From Patiriisocius sp047730165 (GTDB lineage: Bacteria; Bacteroidota; Bacteroidia; Flavobacteriales; Flavobacteriaceae): a DNA stretch of 64,000 nt. Each line of letters opens with the position of its first letter. Within the stretch, counting starts at the first letter, position 1. The stretch covers positions 310,001 through 374,000 of the forward strand of contig NZ_CP159834.1 in assembly GCF_047730165.1 (NCBI RefSeq). Reading direction: 5' to 3'. Made by a program: the position numbers and the translations under genes. Below are positions 61,271 to 64,000 of this stretch, piece by piece. The notes beneath the pieces are model-generated. The model was not told where the DNA came from. It saw only the letters and a list, made by a program, of their open reading frames with translations, and ran no database searches.

Positions 61271-62578
61271 ATGAAAAACATTGTCATTATAGGTAACGGA
61301 ATTGCAGGAGTCACCGCTGCAAGACACATCCGTAAACTCTCCGACCATAAAATTACGATTATTTCTGCAGAGACCGATTACTTTTTTTCCCGTACGGCAT
61401 TGATGTATGTTTATATGGGACATATGAAGTTTGAACACACCCAACCTTATGAAAAATATTTTTGGAAAAAGAACCGCATAGATTTAAAGCGTGCCTACGT
61501 CAATCAAATACTTACCGAAGCAAAAGAAGTAGTGACTAAAGATGCAGAGCGTATTCCCTATGATTCCCTTATTATTGCAACAGGATCCAAGCCCAATAAG
61601 TTTGGATGGCCTGGACAGGATCTCGACGGTGTACAAGGCTTGTATTCCTATCAAGATTTAGAGAAACTAGAAGCGAATGCGCCCAATAAAGACATATGTA
61701 ATAGGGCCGTAATTGTAGGTGGAGGCCTCATAGGTATCGAGATGGCAGAAATGCTTCGCACAAGAGATATTCCTGTGACATTTTTAGTTAGAGAAGATAG
61801 TTTCTGGAATGGCGTTTTGCCATCTGGCGAAAGCAAAATGATCAATAAACATATTAAAAGCCATCACATAGATTTGAGGCTAGGAGTCAATCTTGAAGAA
61901 ATAATTGCAGACGAGCACGGTCGTGTAAAAGCCATTAAAATTACGGAAACGGGCGAAATAATTGAATGCAATGTGGTTGGCTTAACTGCCGGAGTTTCCC
62001 CTAATGTTGACTTCCTAAAAGAAAGCGGTATTGAACTAGGTCGTGGGGTTAAAGTAAATCGCTTCTTAGAAACAAATGTAAAAGACATCTATGCCATAGG
62101 TGATTGTGCAGAGCAGCACGACCCTATAGGTTCACGTCGTCCTATAGAAGCCGTATGGTACACAGGAAGAATGATGGGAGAAACCGTAGCGCAAACTATC
62201 TGCGGGAATACCACAGAATACAACCCTGGCCATTGGTTTAATAGCGCAAAATTTTTAGACATTGAATATCAAACCTACGGGTGGGTTTTTAGTAATCAAA
62301 GTAAAAAAGATGATGAATTACATTTTCACTGGAAACACCCTGAAAAAGATATTTGCATCACCGTTGCATATGATGCTACTACCAATACATTTTTAGGCAT
62401 CAACACTTTTGGGATTAGAATGCGACACGAGGTTTTTGATCAATGGTTAACAAATAAGGTTTCTGTAGACTTCGTAATTGAACACCTAAAGGAAGCCAAT
62501 TTTGATCCTGAATTTTACACACATTTTGAAAAGGAAATAATACGTGCATACCAAGTACAACAAACTATAAACGCCTAA
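61271..62578 (+). CDS. FAD/NAD(P)-dependent oxidoreductase
   Basis: 435 residues from the ATG at 61271; the 36-residue extension to 61163 overlaps the divergent gene and is rejected. The FAD loop is MKNIVIIGNGIAGVTAARHIR. IIATGSKPN is followed by the NAD(P) loop RAVIVGGGLIGIEMAEMLR, then GLTAGVSPN and DIYAIGDCAE. It is a two-dinucleotide-domain flavoprotein of the nitrite-reductase large/pyridine nucleotide-disulfide family. The iron-sulfur membrane protein begins 3 bases after its stop, so they should work together as an electron-transfer pair. Confidence 0.85.
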   Translation: MKNIVIIGNGIAGVTAARHIRKLSDHKITIISAETDYFFSRTALMYVYMGHMKFEHTQPYEKYFWKKNRIDLKRAYVNQILTEAKEVVTKDAERIPYDSLIIATGSKPNKFGWPGQDLDGVQGLYSYQDLEKLEANAPNKDICNRAVIVGGGLIGIEMAEMLRTRDIPVTFLVREDSFWNGVLPSGESKMINKHIKSHHIDLRLGVNLEEIIADEHGRVKAIKITETGEIIECNVVGLTAGVSPNVDFLKESGIELGRGVKVNRFLETNVKDIYAIGDCAEQHDPIGSRRPIEAVWYTGRMMGETVAQTICGNTTEYNPGHWFNSAKFLDIEYQTYGWVFSNQSKKDDELHFHWKHPEKDICITVAYDATTNTFLGINTFGIRMRHEVFDQWLTNKVSVDFVIEHLKEANFDPEFYTHFEKEIIRAYQVQQTINA

Positions 62579-62581
62579 GCT

Positions 62582-64000
62582 ATGAGCACCTTACAAAAAG
62601 ATATGTCATTGACTGGGCAAGCCCCTAAAAGTCTCAACACGACTCAAAAGATTGGAACTATTGTTGGAATGACTGGCTTAATTATACTAGTACTAGCTGC
62701 ATTCAATGTCAATTTTCCTAACAAACCTATTTGGTTGGCCATTTCACTTCTGGCAATAGTTACAGGTGTTGTAGTGTTTACCAAGGGCGCTTACGGCAAT
62801 AAGCAAGAAGGAATTAAAAATGACGGTGTCTGGTTTAAATCTATTTCAAGCAGAGGCTTTTTAGCTTGGCTGGCTGGTATTGCCTTAACAGGTTTTTATA
62901 TTGTACTCTATTTCTTCGCAGAGTTATTAGGGCTTGGTGTTGATGGCGAGGCAAACACTGGTTTAATTTCGTTATTTGATCCTTTAAGTAGGTTTTTAAA
63001 TGGTGGGCAAGCAAGCCAATGGTTTGTATATGGAACTTTATATACGATTGCAATTCTTTCTTTCGGATACAAGTTTATCAATAAGTACAAGCATAATAGA
63101 TATGAACAATTGCGCACCGCAAGTGTTATGTTTTTCCAGACTGCATTTGCCTTTGTCATTCCAGAATTAATGGCGCGATTAAACACAGACGACTTTTCAT
63201 TGCCATACAATGATCTAAAAAACATGTGGCCCCTTAATTATTATGCCTTTGATCAATGGCGTGTAGATGAGTTAATTAATGCACAGACCGTAGGACTGGT
63301 CTTCCTTCTTTTTGGAATCCTATCCATATTTGTGGTTTCTCCTATTCTCACCTATAAATACGGCAAACGATGGTACTGCTCCTGGGTTTGTGGTTGTGGT
63401 GGTCTTGCAGAAACAGCGGGAGATGCTTTTAGACAATTAAGTGATAAGAGCATGAATGCCTGGAAAATAGAACGATGGGTGATACACTCAGTATTAGTTT
63501 TTTCTGTGGTGATGACAACGGCCGTTATTTCTACCTATTTAGGGTATGATAATTCAAAGTACTGGCTCACAAAAGATGTTTTCTTAATAGGAGTAGCCGT
63601 ATTTTTAGGACTATTATTTGCCGCTATTTGGCATTTCAAAAGAGACGAATTAGCAAAAGATGCACAATATGGAGCCATTGGTTATCTCGTAGTTGTATTA
63701 AGTTTAATAGGCATTCATTACGCTTCAAGTAGCACCTTATTTTTATTTGAAGCAGGAACCTTACGTACATTTTACGGCTTCCTTATAGGATCTGTATTTT
63801 CTGGTGTGATAGGCACGGGCTTCTACCCTATTTTCGGAAATAGAGTTTGGTGCCGAATGGGCTGTCCTATGGCTGCAATCTTAGGAATGCAACAGCGTTT
63901 ATTCTCAAAATTTAGAATCACTACAAACGGAGGTCAGTGTATCTCTTGTGGTAATTGTTCTACTTATTGTGAAATGGGAATCGACGTAAGAGCCTACGCT
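62582..64000 (+). CDS. Polytopic membrane 4Fe-4S protein, cut by window end
   Basis: 473 residues are visible, with no stop. From the ATG at 62582 (MSTLQKDMSLTGQAPKSLN) several membrane helices follow. A Cys-rich loop WYCSWVCGCGGLAE and a second loop RVWCRMGCPMAAILGM resemble NapH/CcoG-type proteins. Near the end C-I-S-C-G-N-C-S-T-Y-C-E is a 4Fe-4S ferredoxin site. It probably passes electrons to or from the FAD oxidoreductase encoded 3 bases upstream. The rest lies outside the window. A link to the arsenosugar genes is inferred from adjacency. Confidence 0.8.
   Translation, partial: MSTLQKDMSLTGQAPKSLNTTQKIGTIVGMTGLIILVLAAFNVNFPNKPIWLAISLLAIVTGVVVFTKGAYGNKQEGIKNDGVWFKSISSRGFLAWLAGIALTGFYIVLYFFAELLGLGVDGEANTGLISLFDPLSRFLNGGQASQWFVYGTLYTIAILSFGYKFINKYKHNRYEQLRTASVMFFQTAFAFVIPELMARLNTDDFSLPYNDLKNMWPLNYYAFDQWRVDELINAQTVGLVFLLFGILSIFVVSPILTYKYGKRWYCSWVCGCGGLAETAGDAFRQLSDKSMNAWKIERWVIHSVLVFSVVMTTAVISTYLGYDNSKYWLTKDVFLIGVAVFLGLLFAAIWHFKRDELAKDAQYGAIGYLVVVLSLIGIHYASSSTLFLFEAGTLRTFYGFLIGSVFSGVIGTGFYPIFGNRVWCRMGCPMAAILGMQQRLFSKFRITTNGGQCISCGNCSTYCEMGIDVRAYA

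Noticed and set aside
62841..63225. Two minus-strand frames of 70 and 105 codons
   Set aside because: Antisense to the continuous membrane Fe-S protein frame.
1..64000. CRISPR arrays, insertion sequences, tRNA or rRNA genes
   Set aside because: I looked for regular direct repeats, transposase motifs and cloverleaf-type sequences and found none that I could support.

Overview
The window looks like part of the chromosome of a marine member of the Flavobacteriaceae (Bacteroidota), of a Dokdonia/Krokinobacter-like type. The sequence is AT-rich. It carries the type IX secretion (T9SS) and gliding genes porU, porV and gldJ and several proteins with C-terminal T9SS sorting domains. Predicted promoters match the Bacteroidota -7 element TAnnTTTG, Shine-Dalgarno sites are weak, and the synteny is typically flavobacterial (mpl, obgE-adk, purKE, porU-porV-cdd-pdhA-E2). 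The genus is an inference. I see no rRNA, tRNA, CRISPR array, phage or insertion sequence.

Layout. 1-4 kb: 3' end of a DUF5103 (T9SS plug-type) gene, a decayed group III truncated haemoglobin, DUF3667, apaG and an NRDE protein. 4-13 kb: pruA, then an Omp28-type lipoprotein facing a TlpA thioredoxin and a DUF6029 barrel, then two T9SS cargo proteins. 12.6-21.6 kb: housekeeping genes (mpl, TPR, DUF4136, obgE, adk, purK, purE, M3 peptidase). 22-27.5 kb: an ECF sigma factor with a small Cys-containing partner, a UbiA-like membrane protein, and gcvP. 27.6-34.5 kb: KASIII-like synthase, methyltransferase, glycosyltransferase, alkaline phosphatase, mlaE-mlaF and an FG-GAP/UnbV T9SS cargo. 34.6-38.5 kb (minus): SDR, SprT-like, manC, DUF389. 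38.6-47.1 kb (minus): pyruvate dehydrogenase E2 and E1-alpha, cdd, porV, porU. 47.3-51.8 kb: gldJ, murF, a cargo protein and a small protein. 51.9-52.7 kb: a DUF481 pseudogene.

52.8-64 kb is the most distinctive region: an arsenosugar biosynthesis cluster. It holds an AhpD-like protein, the radical SAM enzyme ArsS, an exported rhodanese, a TIGR04282/DUF2064-type glycosyltransferase, purine nucleoside phosphorylase, a small membrane protein, ArsM, a DUF547 lipoprotein and a TIGR04283-type GT2. A GH113-like lipoprotein, an FAD oxidoreductase and a membrane Fe-S protein (cut by the window end) follow. The inferred route is: arsenite methylated by ArsM; deoxyadenosylated by ArsS; adenine removed by the phosphorylase; the arsenoribose then glycosylated.

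The window also shows gene decay (two clear pseudogenes plus several short coding-like fossils), a REP-like palindrome, a heptamer tandem repeat in two intergenic regions, and an over-represented 10-mer (ATTTCCGAAG), often just after stop codons.
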